The notes under the pieces were generated by a model. It did no database searches, was not told the DNA's origin, and worked only from the letters and a program-made list of their open reading frames with translations. Shown piece by piece: positions 17,601-22,974 of a stretch of DNA of 23,042 bases. The position numbers and the translations under genes are program-made. Origin of the DNA: JALXDT01 sp964634755 (GTDB taxonomy: Bacteria > Acidobacteriota > Aminicenantia > JAMOAD01); contig CAZWJH010000034.1 in NCBI GenBank assembly GCA_964634755.1, positions 1-23,042 of the forward strand, given 5' to 3'. The stretch's first letter is position 1. Each line of letters begins with the position of its first letter.

Positions 17601-17762
17601 GTATGGGTAAATCCTTCCGATTTTTGCCACAGGATCAGGATCCGAGAAAGGATATGTTCTGAATTTAACAGCTCTTTTTTCTATTTTTACTTCAGAAAAG
17701 ACGATATTAGTAGATAAAAGGAAAAATATCATTAAAAACAGAAAAAAGTTAGTTTTTCTCAT
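14628..17762 (-). CDS. exported DUF5107-TPR protein
   Basis: From the ATG at 17762 the product is 1044 aa. A signal peptide (FFLFLMIFFLLSTNIVFS) opens it. The next 300 residues fit DUF5107, a mutarotase-like beta-sandwich, with RWNIIVLSNEFIEVWIVPEIGGKIWGA compressed around a Glu-x-x-Gly-Gly turn and aromatic-rich strands such as TSGGIEFNFGAIGHTPN. From about 465 to the end there are many TPR-like helix pairs, for example YYDQALKFFLKAYELEP. The family is often annotated in glycan-related loci, so a carbohydrate-binding or scaffold role is possible but inferred. An in-frame TTG at 17768 sits directly against the GGAG, while the ATG has 7 nt spacing, so I chose the ATG. It is followed 29 bp later by the S9 peptidase. 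Confidence 0.82.
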   Translation of the reverse strand: MRKTNFFLFLMIFFLLSTNIVFSEVKIEKRAVKFRTYPFSDPDPVAKIGRIYPYFRFDGFSDNPVQKRWNIIVLSNEFIEVWIVPEIGGKIWGAIDKTTGIPFIYFNRAIKFRDIAMRGPWTSGGIEFNFGAIGHTPNVANPVDSIVIRNKDGSISVFVGAMDLSSRTEWQVEIKLSSGKTYFETNTFWFNPTNFDTSFYHWLNGSTDTENNLKYFFPGKYHLDHNGNNYPWPIDKKGRDISYYKNNNFGKYKPYHIFGIFTNYFSVIFQNRKFGAGHCSFYSDKPGKKIWMWGLSREGAIWEKLLSDQDLGNKQYTEIQAGALFIQAGETENTPFKHLYFSPQDTEVSKERWFLVKGLKEITNTDEKAAYNIKQKNNFLKIEISPFEKTSEKLKVISKKRQILFEKDINLLPLKIFKIDIKIENNDKIRVFLGQKKVYDNSSNNGLQRPVKSKFTFSKKDFLYYYRKGLEKSKMRYYDQALKFFLKAYELEPRFSPVLTELSEIYYRRMQYYKSLYYSKLTLSENTFNPKANFYYALSNEKIGNIADAKDGFSIAAKDSKYRSASFYNIAEIYFKDGNFKYAEIFARRSLNWNKFNINAYRLLTIIYREKGLKESAKEIIKKLLSFYPLSHFSTFEHYLISGQKLYLEKLSEHIKNEFPYQTYLELALYYYRLGLLDEALTLLSFSPKNALINYWISYLYHLKGNEKYAKRFLIKAIESSPFLIFPFREESLFPLTWALSQNNNWKTKYYLGLLYWSKYRIKKAKDFFLSCGNNPDYPSFYLAKAKLFEEDNPDISEKAYLKAYKLNKKFWRTYHLVFKFLAKRKNFNRALLFSKKGAKIFKDSFVIKADYAEALYHIGKYKKSISILKNLKILPSEAATFGRTLYNRAHIMYGIILFKQGKYKKSLEYLERAKLWPENLGAGQPYDPDNRVENFLTALIYEKLNKKNKSTEYYKKVIKYTIKRKTDKLARKFPIYDFFGYFLAKSSKDKLFLRKIESIIKSRGSEFSEILKNIDNKEWIIENYKKASINSQRRFFFKILLNL

Positions 17763-17792
17763 TTGCAATCTCCTTCTTAGATTTTAAAAATA

Positions 17793-18887
17793 TTATTTAA
17801 TAGAATTTTCAATCATCTTTGCTAAATAAATTGCAAGATGGTATGCTTCAGATTTTCTGCTGAGCTGAACGAGGCATCCGGGACAATTTGTTATGACTTT
17901 CCTTCCTTCATTAACTTTTAGATTTTTTATTGATTTTTCCAGAATTTTATTTGAGACCTTTGGATAACTTATTGAAAACATACCACCAAATCCGCAACAC
18001 ATCTGTCTTTCCGGCTCATAAAGTTGAACTTCCTGTATATTTTCAAGACTTTTTCTTAAATATTCAGAATGTTCAAAAAAATTAATGTAGTGACAAGGAA
18101 TATGAATTGATATTTTATCCTCTAATTTTTTCATCCTTTTTATTAGCTTTTTATACTTTTCTTCTCTGTTTAGAAACTCGGCAAATTCGATAATATTGTC
18201 AAATCCATAATAATCCTTTAATGTGTGATTGCCGGTAGGGCAGAGTGTTATAATAGGGAGGTTTTCATATTTTTGGATTATTTTACTATTTTCATTTCTT
18301 AAAGCTTCAAATTGCTCCATATCCCCCGCCGATAGAAATGGAAAACCACAACAATTGAAGGGAGGAGTTATAACTTCATATCCTAATAAGTTAAGAATAT
18401 AAATTGCAGAATCCTTTATTTCGGTTATTAGATAATTTGCAACACAACCGGAGAAAAGGACAACCTTTTTGTCAAAATTTCTCTTTTCTATTTTAAATTT
18501 CAAACTGAATTTTGGAAGTATGGAAAAAGGAGTGTACTTAAAGAACAAAAAAAGATGTTTGTAGAGATTTAAAAAACCTTTTGTGAAAAATTTCAGAGCA
18601 ATTTTTTTTATAGCGGGAGAATCATTTTTAAATTTTACTCTATTCAGGATATAAATATCTGTAATCTTTATATTAGCATTACAATTTTTTTCACAGGCTC
18701 CGCAAAGAAGACATTCCTGTAAAAATTCCTTTCTTAACAGGGGGAAATCCTCTTCATTTATCATTTCAAGAAGTGAGAGCCTTCCTCTCGGGGAATAAGT
18801 TTCCTCTTTTTCAATATTGTATACAGGGCAATAAAAAAGACAGTTACCGCATTTCAAACATTCAAAGATTAAAGTTTTGTCTAACAT
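17793..18887 (-). CDS. GlcF/LutA-like (Fe-S)-binding oxidoreductase subunit with two CCG domains
   Basis: The 364-aa protein starts with two 4Fe-4S motifs, Cys10/13/16/20 and Cys59/62/65/69. Two cysteine-rich CCG domains follow, one with FSGCVANYL and FNCCGFPF, the second with IHIPCHYIN and MCCGFGGMF. This is the architecture of glycolate oxidase subunit GlcF and related electron-transfer subunits. It should pass electrons between an FAD dehydrogenase and a quinone or other carrier. No GlcD/GlcE-type flavin partner lies in the window, so the substrate is unknown. Its ATG directly abuts the TAA of the upstream acyltransferase gene (TAAATG), implying translational coupling. The next gene begins 30 bp downstream. 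Confidence 0.88.
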   Translation of the reverse strand: MLDKTLIFECLKCGNCLFYCPVYNIEKEETYSPRGRLSLLEMINEEDFPLLRKEFLQECLLCGACEKNCNANIKITDIYILNRVKFKNDSPAIKKIALKFFTKGFLNLYKHLFLFFKYTPFSILPKFSLKFKIEKRNFDKKVVLFSGCVANYLITEIKDSAIYILNLLGYEVITPPFNCCGFPFLSAGDMEQFEALRNENSKIIQKYENLPIITLCPTGNHTLKDYYGFDNIIEFAEFLNREEKYKKLIKRMKKLEDKISIHIPCHYINFFEHSEYLRKSLENIQEVQLYEPERQMCCGFGGMFSISYPKVSNKILEKSIKNLKVNEGRKVITNCPGCLVQLSRKSEAYHLAIYLAKMIENSIK

Positions 18888-19667
18888 TTATCTGCTTTTA
18901 ATAACTTTTGCAGGAGAACCCACGGCTATTGAGTATTCATCTATATCTTTATTAACAAGGGAGCCTGCTCCTATTATTGCTCCCTTTTTTATTTTCACTC
19001 CATCAAGAACAATGACGCCTGCCCCCAACCAGACATCATCCTCAATAGTAACCCCTCCTTTGGAAACAGAGGGTTGGAACATTATTGGTATATCTCTACT
19101 TTTATAAGTATGATTTCCACCGGCTATTAGGTATGAGTTTCCTGCTATAAATACATATTTTCCGAGGTTAAACTTTGTTTCGGAAATAATATAACAGTTG
19201 GCCCCGATATTTGAATGCTCATCAACAAAAATATCTCCTCCTTTACAGCTGAGCATTGTATTTCTACCAATAACAACATTATCCTTTATTTCTATTCCAT
19301 TATTATTTTTACCCTTTGCATCTAAAACAACATTATCATCAAATATTACATTGTTTCCTATTGTTATTTTTTTCGGATGGCGAATTGTCATGTTTTTCCC
19401 GAAAACAATCCCTCTTCCGACCTTCTTAAAAAGTTTTCTGAAAAATATTTTTCTAAAAAAGAGCCCCAATGCTCCCGGCATATTTGAAAAAAGTAATGTG
19501 ATTATTTCGTATTTAATAAAATACAAGAAGGAAACATTGCCCAGAAAAAAGTCTTTATATTTTGAGAATACTCCTTTTTTTTCATATATCAGAGTCTTTT
19601 GAACTGATTTTTCAAAACTCTCCCTGTCAAGTTCTTCTAAATTCTTAGAAGAATTCTTTTTCTGCAT
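18888..19667 (-). CDS. hexapeptide-repeat (left-handed beta-helix) acyltransferase
   Basis: The 259-aa product has a basic N-terminal region with a hydrophobic stretch (about 41-75). From about 85 to 250 there are LbH hexapeptide repeats such as ITIGNNVIFDDNVVLDA, IEIKDNVVIGRNTML and VTIEDDVWLGAGVIVLDGV. It ends with AVGSPAKVIKSR. His186 in GGNHTY is the likely catalytic base. These enzymes acetylate sugars, lipids or antibiotics using acyl-CoA; surface-polysaccharide modification is the likeliest role. I prefer ATG 19667 because GAGGAG is 7 nt upstream; an in-frame TTG at 19673 is too close to the site. The start lies about 23 bp inside the HDOD gene, so the two are coupled. Confidence 0.88.
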   Translation of the reverse strand: MQKKNSSKNLEELDRESFEKSVQKTLIYEKKGVFSKYKDFFLGNVSFLYFIKYEIITLLFSNMPGALGLFFRKIFFRKLFKKVGRGIVFGKNMTIRHPKKITIGNNVIFDDNVVLDAKGKNNNGIEIKDNVVIGRNTMLSCKGGDIFVDEHSNIGANCYIISETKFNLGKYVFIAGNSYLIAGGNHTYKSRDIPIMFQPSVSKGGVTIEDDVWLGAGVIVLDGVKIKKGAIIGAGSLVNKDIDEYSIAVGSPAKVIKSR

Positions 19668-20499
19668 TTTCAATCTCCTCTATCATTAAGTCAACTAATT
19701 CTTTTAAATCATGAAATTTGATTTTTAAAGATTTTAAGGCATAATGGTCAATTCTTGTTTCGTATTCATTAACATCTAATTCAAAAATAGAAGCTGTGCT
19801 TACCAAATCAGCTATATGTAATGCGGAAGTAAGCTTTTTATATTTTGGAGATTCTGAAGGACGGTGATGATGTCTAATACTTATAATTACTTCTTCCGGA
19901 AAATCCCATTTTTTTAATAAAAGTGCACCAATTTCACTGTGGTCAATTCCAAAAAATTCTCTCTCAATTTTATGAAATTTGTAAACATTCTCTCTATCTT
20001 TTATAGCTTTTATATTCCTCTTTATAATAAAATCATTTAATACTATTTTTCCTATATCTACCAAAAGACCTGAGGTAAATGCATTTTCAGTAGGATAGAT
20101 TCCTTTTAGTTGGGCTAAAAATTGAGCTCCAATAGCTGCAGAAAGAGAATGTTTCCAGATCTGCTTACCTGTTAGCCCATAACCTTTCAAATCTTTTTCC
20201 ACTCTTGACTTGATTGCATAAATTAAAGTTAATTTTTTTATTTCCCGTATTCCGATAAGGGAAATTATTTGAGGGATTGATGTTATTTTTTGCTTGAATC
20301 CGAGGAAAGATGAATTTGCATACTTTAATATATTAGCTGCAAGTGAAGGATCTCTTGAGATAAGCTCAGCTAACTTTTTTACCTCTGTATTCTCATCTTT
20401 TAAGAGTTTTAAGATTTTTGTGGGAACAGGTTTTAATGAAGGAATATTATCTATGTTTTCTAAAAAATCGTCAAACTCAATTAAAAGGTTTTCATCCAT
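19645..20499 (-). CDS. HDOD-domain signalling protein
   Basis: This 284-aa cytoplasmic protein consists almost wholly of an HDOD domain, a catalytically altered HD-type fold used in bacterial signalling. It shows the typical start IPSLKPVPTKILKLL, then RDPSLAANILKYANSSF, the block ISLIGIREIKKL, HSLSAAIGA, SGLLVDIGKIVL, and IRHHHRP followed by ALHIADLV. It has no kinase, GGDEF or receiver domain attached. HDOD proteins commonly influence motility, stress or c-di-GMP networks; the role here is unknown. It starts 6 bp after the lemA stop with no clear Shine-Dalgarno, so translation probably depends on lemA. The 3' end overlaps the acyltransferase gene. Confidence 0.9.
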   Translation of the reverse strand: MDENLLIEFDDFLENIDNIPSLKPVPTKILKLLKDENTEVKKLAELISRDPSLAANILKYANSSFLGFKQKITSIPQIISLIGIREIKKLTLIYAIKSRVEKDLKGYGLTGKQIWKHSLSAAIGAQFLAQLKGIYPTENAFTSGLLVDIGKIVLNDFIIKRNIKAIKDRENVYKFHKIEREFFGIDHSEIGALLLKKWDFPEEVIISIRHHHRPSESPKYKKLTSALHIADLVSTASIFELDVNEYETRIDHYALKSLKIKFHDLKELVDLMIEEIENAEKEFF

Positions 20500-20505
20500 A
20501 AATTT

Positions 20506-21063
20506 CTAAAATTTCACTTCAGGTACTTTTTTCTCTTCCTCTGTTTCCACTTCAAAGTATTCTCTTTTGGAAAGATTCATCATTGGTGCAACTATTACCC
20601 AAGGGAAAGCTTTTATTTTATAATTGTATTTCATTACACTGTCATTATAATGCTGTCTTGCAAAAGCAATGGAATTTTCAGTGGTTCTAAGCTCTTCCAT
20701 GAGTTCAAGTGCATGTCTGTCAGCTTTTAGATTGGGGTACTGCTCAAACACTGCTAAAAGCCTTCCTAATAAGCCTGAAATTTTACCCTCGGCTTTTATT
20801 CTTTCAGGTAATTCCTTCGCACTTATTGCAGCAGCTCTTGCCTGTATAACTTTCTCAAGAGTTTCTTTCTCGTGCTGCATATATCCTTTTACTGTGCTTA
20901 CAAGATTCGGAATTAGGTCATGTCTTCTCTTTAATTGAACATCTATTTGTGACCATGCATTATCAACTTCCACTTTTGATCTTAGTAAAGAATTATAGAG
21001 AATAAAATAAGTAAATAATACAAAAGCGACGATAGATAGTAATATTACCAAGATTCCTATCAT
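20506..21063 (-). CDS. lemA: LemA family membrane protein
   Basis: The 185-aa protein has one N-terminal transmembrane helix (about 3-25) and a long helical domain with the LemA signature: NAWSQIDVQLKRRHDLIPNLV, KGYMQHEKETLEKVIQAR, YPNLKAD, ENSIAFARQHYNDSV and FPWVIVAPM. The first helix is anchored with a short exterior N-terminus. The biochemical function of LemA proteins is not well defined. The ATG directly follows the TAA of the Yip1-like gene (TAAATG), with the Shine-Dalgarno weak or absent, indicating coupled translation. Confidence 0.93.
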   Translation of the reverse strand: MIGILVILLSIVAFVLFTYFILYNSLLRSKVEVDNAWSQIDVQLKRRHDLIPNLVSTVKGYMQHEKETLEKVIQARAAAISAKELPERIKAEGKISGLLGRLLAVFEQYPNLKADRHALELMEELRTTENSIAFARQHYNDSVMKYNYKIKAFPWVIVAPMMNLSKREYFEVETEEEKKVPEVKF

Positions 21064-21654
21064 TTAAAATCTCCATCCCCCATGCATGGCCCCAGATCCT
21101 AAAAAGCCTAACCCAAAAATGGCTCCAAGAGTAATGCCTACAACCGCCATTACTACTATTGATACTATTATAAAGATAATTTCATAGCCAACAGATTTAT
21201 CTTTAGGAACATCCATGAAAATTAAAATTGCATGATAGAGAACATATAATGAGTAAACTAAGCCAGCGAGTGCTATTAACCACCCTAAAACGGGTATAAA
21301 TCTCAAGAATGAGGCTACCCATAAGGGTGTTAAACTATATGCAATTGTTTTAGCTGATTGTTCAAGATCTCCATTTCCCTCGAAGCTTTTTGAAAGAGCC
21401 TGCATTAAATACATGAGTATAATAAAATTAACCACACCAATGATTAATTGCATTATTAGAGAACGTATAGCCCAAGAAGCTGACCATCTAATCATCCCTA
21501 AAAATGATCCTAAAGCTGATATTGCAACTAAAATCAGTACATAGTTTACTAAAAGATTCATCCATGGTTCTTTTTCTTCCTTCCTTTTTGTGAAGGCATT
21601 TTTGGGCTCTACGACTATCTCCTTTACAGTATTAATCAATTTTGCAAAATCCAT
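21064..21654 (-). CDS. Yip1-family-like polytopic membrane protein
   Basis: From ATG 21654 the product is 196 aa. A short charged start ending in VEPKNAFTKRKEEKEPW is followed by about five hydrophobic helices: VNYVLILVAISALGSFLG, LIMQLIIGVVNFIILMYLM, TPLWVASFLRFIPVLGWLI, GLVYSLYVLYHAILIFMDV and IIFIIVSIVVMAVVGITLG. The pre-helix motif and the YHAI segment fit Yip1-domain proteins, whose bacterial role is poorly known. AAAGGAGGA 6 nt upstream fixes this start; a longer in-frame start (21714) would run through the promoter and is rejected. It is the first gene of the seven-gene minus-strand operon. Confidence 0.8.
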   Translation of the reverse strand: MDFAKLINTVKEIVVEPKNAFTKRKEEKEPWMNLLVNYVLILVAISALGSFLGMIRWSASWAIRSLIMQLIIGVVNFIILMYLMQALSKSFEGNGDLEQSAKTIAYSLTPLWVASFLRFIPVLGWLIALAGLVYSLYVLYHAILIFMDVPKDKSVGYEIIFIIVSIVVMAVVGITLGAIFGLGFLGSGAMHGGWRF

Positions 21655-21685
21655 CTCTTCCTCCTTTATTTTTCTTGGTAAAAGA

Positions 21686-21714
21686 ATTATAAAAGAAAAG
21701 AGATAAAAGGTCAA
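21686..21714 (-). promoter_or_regulatory. sigma70-type promoter of the Yip1-lemA-HDOD operon
   Basis: On the minus strand TTGACC (21714-21709) and a perfect TATAAT (21691-21686) are separated by 17 bp. Transcription would start near 21679, about 25 nt before the Yip1-like ATG with its AAAGGAGGA site. No terminator is evident between this and the preceding sulfur-carrier gene, so read-through from the tRNA operon is also possible. Confidence 0.8.
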
Positions 21715-21762
21715 TAACTTTTTAATTGAATATCTGTAATTAAAAAAAGAAAATTGGGATTA

Positions 21763-21960
21763 TTATCCTCCTGAAATTACTGGTCTGATTGTTACTTCTT
21801 CATCTTTATTTATAAGATAATTATCGCTTTTGTTTTCTTTGTTAATTATAACCATAAAAGCATCTTTTGGCTTTAAATTTAAGAGAGATTTAAGCTCTTC
21901 AACTGTCATTTCTTGATCAAACTCATACTCTTTTCTGTTATATTTATCTATTACTTTCAT
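21763..21960 (-). CDS. ThiS/MoaD/TtuB-like sulfur-carrier protein ending in Gly-Gly
   Basis: The 65-aa product has the size and beta-grasp pattern of ubiquitin-like sulfur carriers: MTVEELKSLLNLKPKDAF in the helix region, then INKDEEVTIRPVISGG at the end. The terminal Gly-Gly is the residue pair activated to a thiocarboxylate by E1-like enzymes in this family. No thiF, thiG, moaE or tRNA-thiolase gene is in the window. The gene begins 9 nt after the CCA of tRNA-Ser(GGA) without a recognisable Shine-Dalgarno. A longer in-frame reading through the tRNA is rejected. Known relatives act in thiamine (ThiS), molybdopterin (MoaD) or tRNA thiolation (TtuB). Its place in a tRNA/tadA operon makes the last attractive, but that is inference. 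Confidence 0.78.
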   Translation of the reverse strand: MKVIDKYNRKEYEFDQEMTVEELKSLLNLKPKDAFMVIINKENKSDNYLINKDEEVTIRPVISGG

Positions 21961-21969
21961 CTTTAAGGA

Positions 21970-22059
21970 TGGCGGAGGAGGTGGGATTCGAACCCACGGT
22001 CCCGTTACCGGGACACACGCTTTCCAAGCGTGCTCCTTAAGCCACTCGGACACCCCTCC
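21970..22059 (-). tRNA. tRNA-Ser(GGA)
   Basis: A 90-nt class II tRNA with encoded CCA. The acceptor GGAGGGG pairs with CTCCTCC (one G-U), followed by discriminator G. The anticodon arm is CACGC-TTGGAAA-GCGTG, giving anticodon GGA. The long variable arm has a 6-bp stem (GTCCCG/CGGGAC), as expected for serine. The T arm is GTGGG-TTCGAAT-CCCAC. It lies 35 nt after tRNA-Ser(CGA) on the same transcript. The TAA that finally ends the tadA frame lies in its D-loop (22039-22037). Confidence 0.97.
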
Positions 22060-22615
22060 ATTTATTTTTTTTTAATTTTTTTTTATTCCTTTTTTGGCGG
22101 AGAGGGAGGGATTCGAACCCCCGTCCCGGCTCATCACCGGAAAATCGATTTCGAGTCGACCCCGTTACGACCACTTCGGTACCTCTCCTGCTGAGGAAAA
22201 AATCTTTTAATATCTTTTCACAACTTTCCTTTTCCAATTCTGCTTCAACTTCAAAGTGGTGATTAAATTTTTCAAAGTATCGGTAGTAAACATCAACTCC
22301 ACCTCTTATGGGATCGTATGCTCCGAAGTAGAGCTTTTTTATCCTTGCATTTACCATTGCACCTATACACATCAGGCACGGCTCCTTGGTAACATATAAT
22401 TCCACATCATTTAATCTGTAATTGCCTATTTTTTTTGCGGCTTTTTTTATTACTAAAATCTCGGCATGAGCAGAGGGATCATTTTTGCTAATAACCTGAT
22501 TATGGGCTTTGGCTATAACTTTGCTATTGAGTACAGCAATTGCACCCACCGGAACTTCTCCTTTTTTCTCAGCTTTCTCTGCTTCTTTTAATGCCAATTT
22601 CATATATTTATTCAT
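22037..22615 (-). CDS. tadA: tRNA-specific adenosine deaminase, reading frame continuing through tRNA-Ser(CGA)
   Basis: TadA deaminates A34 to inosine in tRNA-Arg(ACG), allowing one tRNA to read three CGN codons. The zinc/catalytic residues are intact: His50-Ala51-Glu52, and Cys80 and Cys83 in EPCLMC. VPVGAIAV, NDPSAHAE and YGAYDP-like signatures also fit. The family-like sequence ends around KILKDFFLSRR (134-144), where TadA proteins usually have only a short basic tail. Here the frame has no stop. Residues 143-174 are encoded by the tRNA itself, and the ORF ends at codon 192 in the next tRNA. ATG 22615 is chosen for the AAAGGT site 6 nt upstream, itself in the trailer of tRNA-Arg. Whether the tail is ever made is unknown. 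Confidence 0.92.
   Translation of the reverse strand: MNKYMKLALKEAEKAEKKGEVPVGAIAVLNSKVIAKAHNQVISKNDPSAHAEILVIKKAAKKIGNYRLNDVELYVTKEPCLMCIGAMVNARIKKLYFGAYDPIRGGVDVYYRYFEKFNHHFEVEAELEKESCEKILKDFFLSRRGTEVVVTGSTRNRFSGDEPGRGFESLPLRQKRNKKKLKKNKWRGVRVA
22095..22188 (-). tRNA. tRNA-Ser(CGA), embedded in the tadA reading frame
   Basis: A 94-nt class II tRNA with encoded CCA. The acceptor GGAGAGG pairs with CCTCTCC, followed by discriminator G. The anticodon arm is GTCGA-CTCGAAA-TCGAT (a G-U at the outer pair), giving anticodon CGA. The long variable arm contains CCGG/CCGG. The T arm is GGGGG-TTCGAAT-CCCTC. The 5' end falls within codon 143 of tadA, and no tadA stop codon precedes or lies inside the tRNA. 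Confidence 0.95.
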
Positions 22616-22630
22616 TTTTTTACCTTTTTT

Positions 22631-22704
22631 CACGCCCGAGAGGATTCGAACCTCCAACCTGCTGATTCGTAGTCAGACGCTCTGTCCGGTTGAGCTACGG
22701 GCGC
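22631..22704 (-). tRNA. tRNA-Arg(ACG)
   Basis: A 74-nt tRNA without encoded CCA. The acceptor GCGCCCG pairs with CGGGCGT (G1-U72 at the end), followed by discriminator G and then an A-run. The anticodon arm TCTGA-CTACGAA-TCAGC (a U-C mismatch at the outer pair) gives anticodon ACG. The D arm GCTC/GAGC and T arm GGAGG-TTCGAAT-CCTCT are normal. ACG is the anticodon modified to ICG by TadA, whose gene starts 15 nt downstream on the same strand. CCA must be added enzymatically, unlike in the two serine tRNAs downstream. Confidence 0.95.
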
Positions 22705-22712
22705 AACAGGTG

Positions 22713-22741
22713 ATTTTATCCTATTTCTTACTATTTTTCAA
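22713..22741 (-). promoter_or_regulatory. sigma70-type promoter of the tRNA-Arg-tadA-tRNA-Ser operon
   Basis: On the minus strand TTGAAA (22741-22736) and TAAAAT (22718-22713) are 17 bp apart. Transcription would begin only a few bases before the first nucleotide of tRNA-Arg (22704), so the primary transcript has almost no leader. Confidence 0.7.
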
Positions 22742-22796
22742 TAGCTTTTTTTTCGCCCGAAATCTCGAGTAAGAGAAGGGAAAACAGTGGCAATGG

Positions 22797-22960
22797 AAAA
22801 GCCCCGAAGCTTCAAAGCTGAGTTTGGCATCTTTTTAAGAAAACAAAATATAATAAATAACAAATCACTAAAATTAGCCTTGAAGCTCGCAAAAGCTTAA
22901 GGGCTTTCTTGGCTATAAGCCCAAAAAGCTGCCAGATAAGCTGGAACAGCTGAGAGCTTG
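22797..22960. repeat. candidate dispersed repeat (copy B) with three adjacent hairpins
   Basis: No ORF is credible here. Words shared with 11521-11730 are AGCTTCAAAG (22808-22817), AAAGCTGAGTTT (22815-22826) and GCTGGAACAGCT (22940-22951). The last two are inverted relative to the other copy. Within about 22883-22952 three stems follow each other: AAGCT/AGCTT with a 6-nt loop, GGGCTT/AAGCCC with a 10-nt loop, and AGCTG-CCAG/CTGG-AA-CAGCT with a 5-nt loop. The spacing of the shared words differs between copies, so they are not simple duplicates. Confidence 0.45.
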
Positions 22961-22974
22961 TATCTTAATATATT

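Noticed and set aside
21655..21714. Longer Yip1-like protein starting at 21714
   Set aside because: The extension covers the near-consensus promoter, while AAAGGAGGA supports the ATG at 21654.
21961..22053. Longer sulfur-carrier ORF starting inside tRNA-Ser(GGA)
   Set aside because: The added residues are a translation of the tRNA. The family length and domain begin at the ATG at 21960.
22750..22770. CGCCCGA segment before the tRNA operon resembling the tRNA-Arg acceptor end, as a tRNA remnant or attachment site
   Set aside because: The match is only about seven bases with no further tRNA-like sequence and no integrase in the window.
22509..22772. Plus-strand ORF of 87 aa over tRNA-Arg and the tadA start
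   Set aside because: It is antisense to tadA and the tRNA. Its residues over the tRNA are a typical artefact of reading a tRNA complement.
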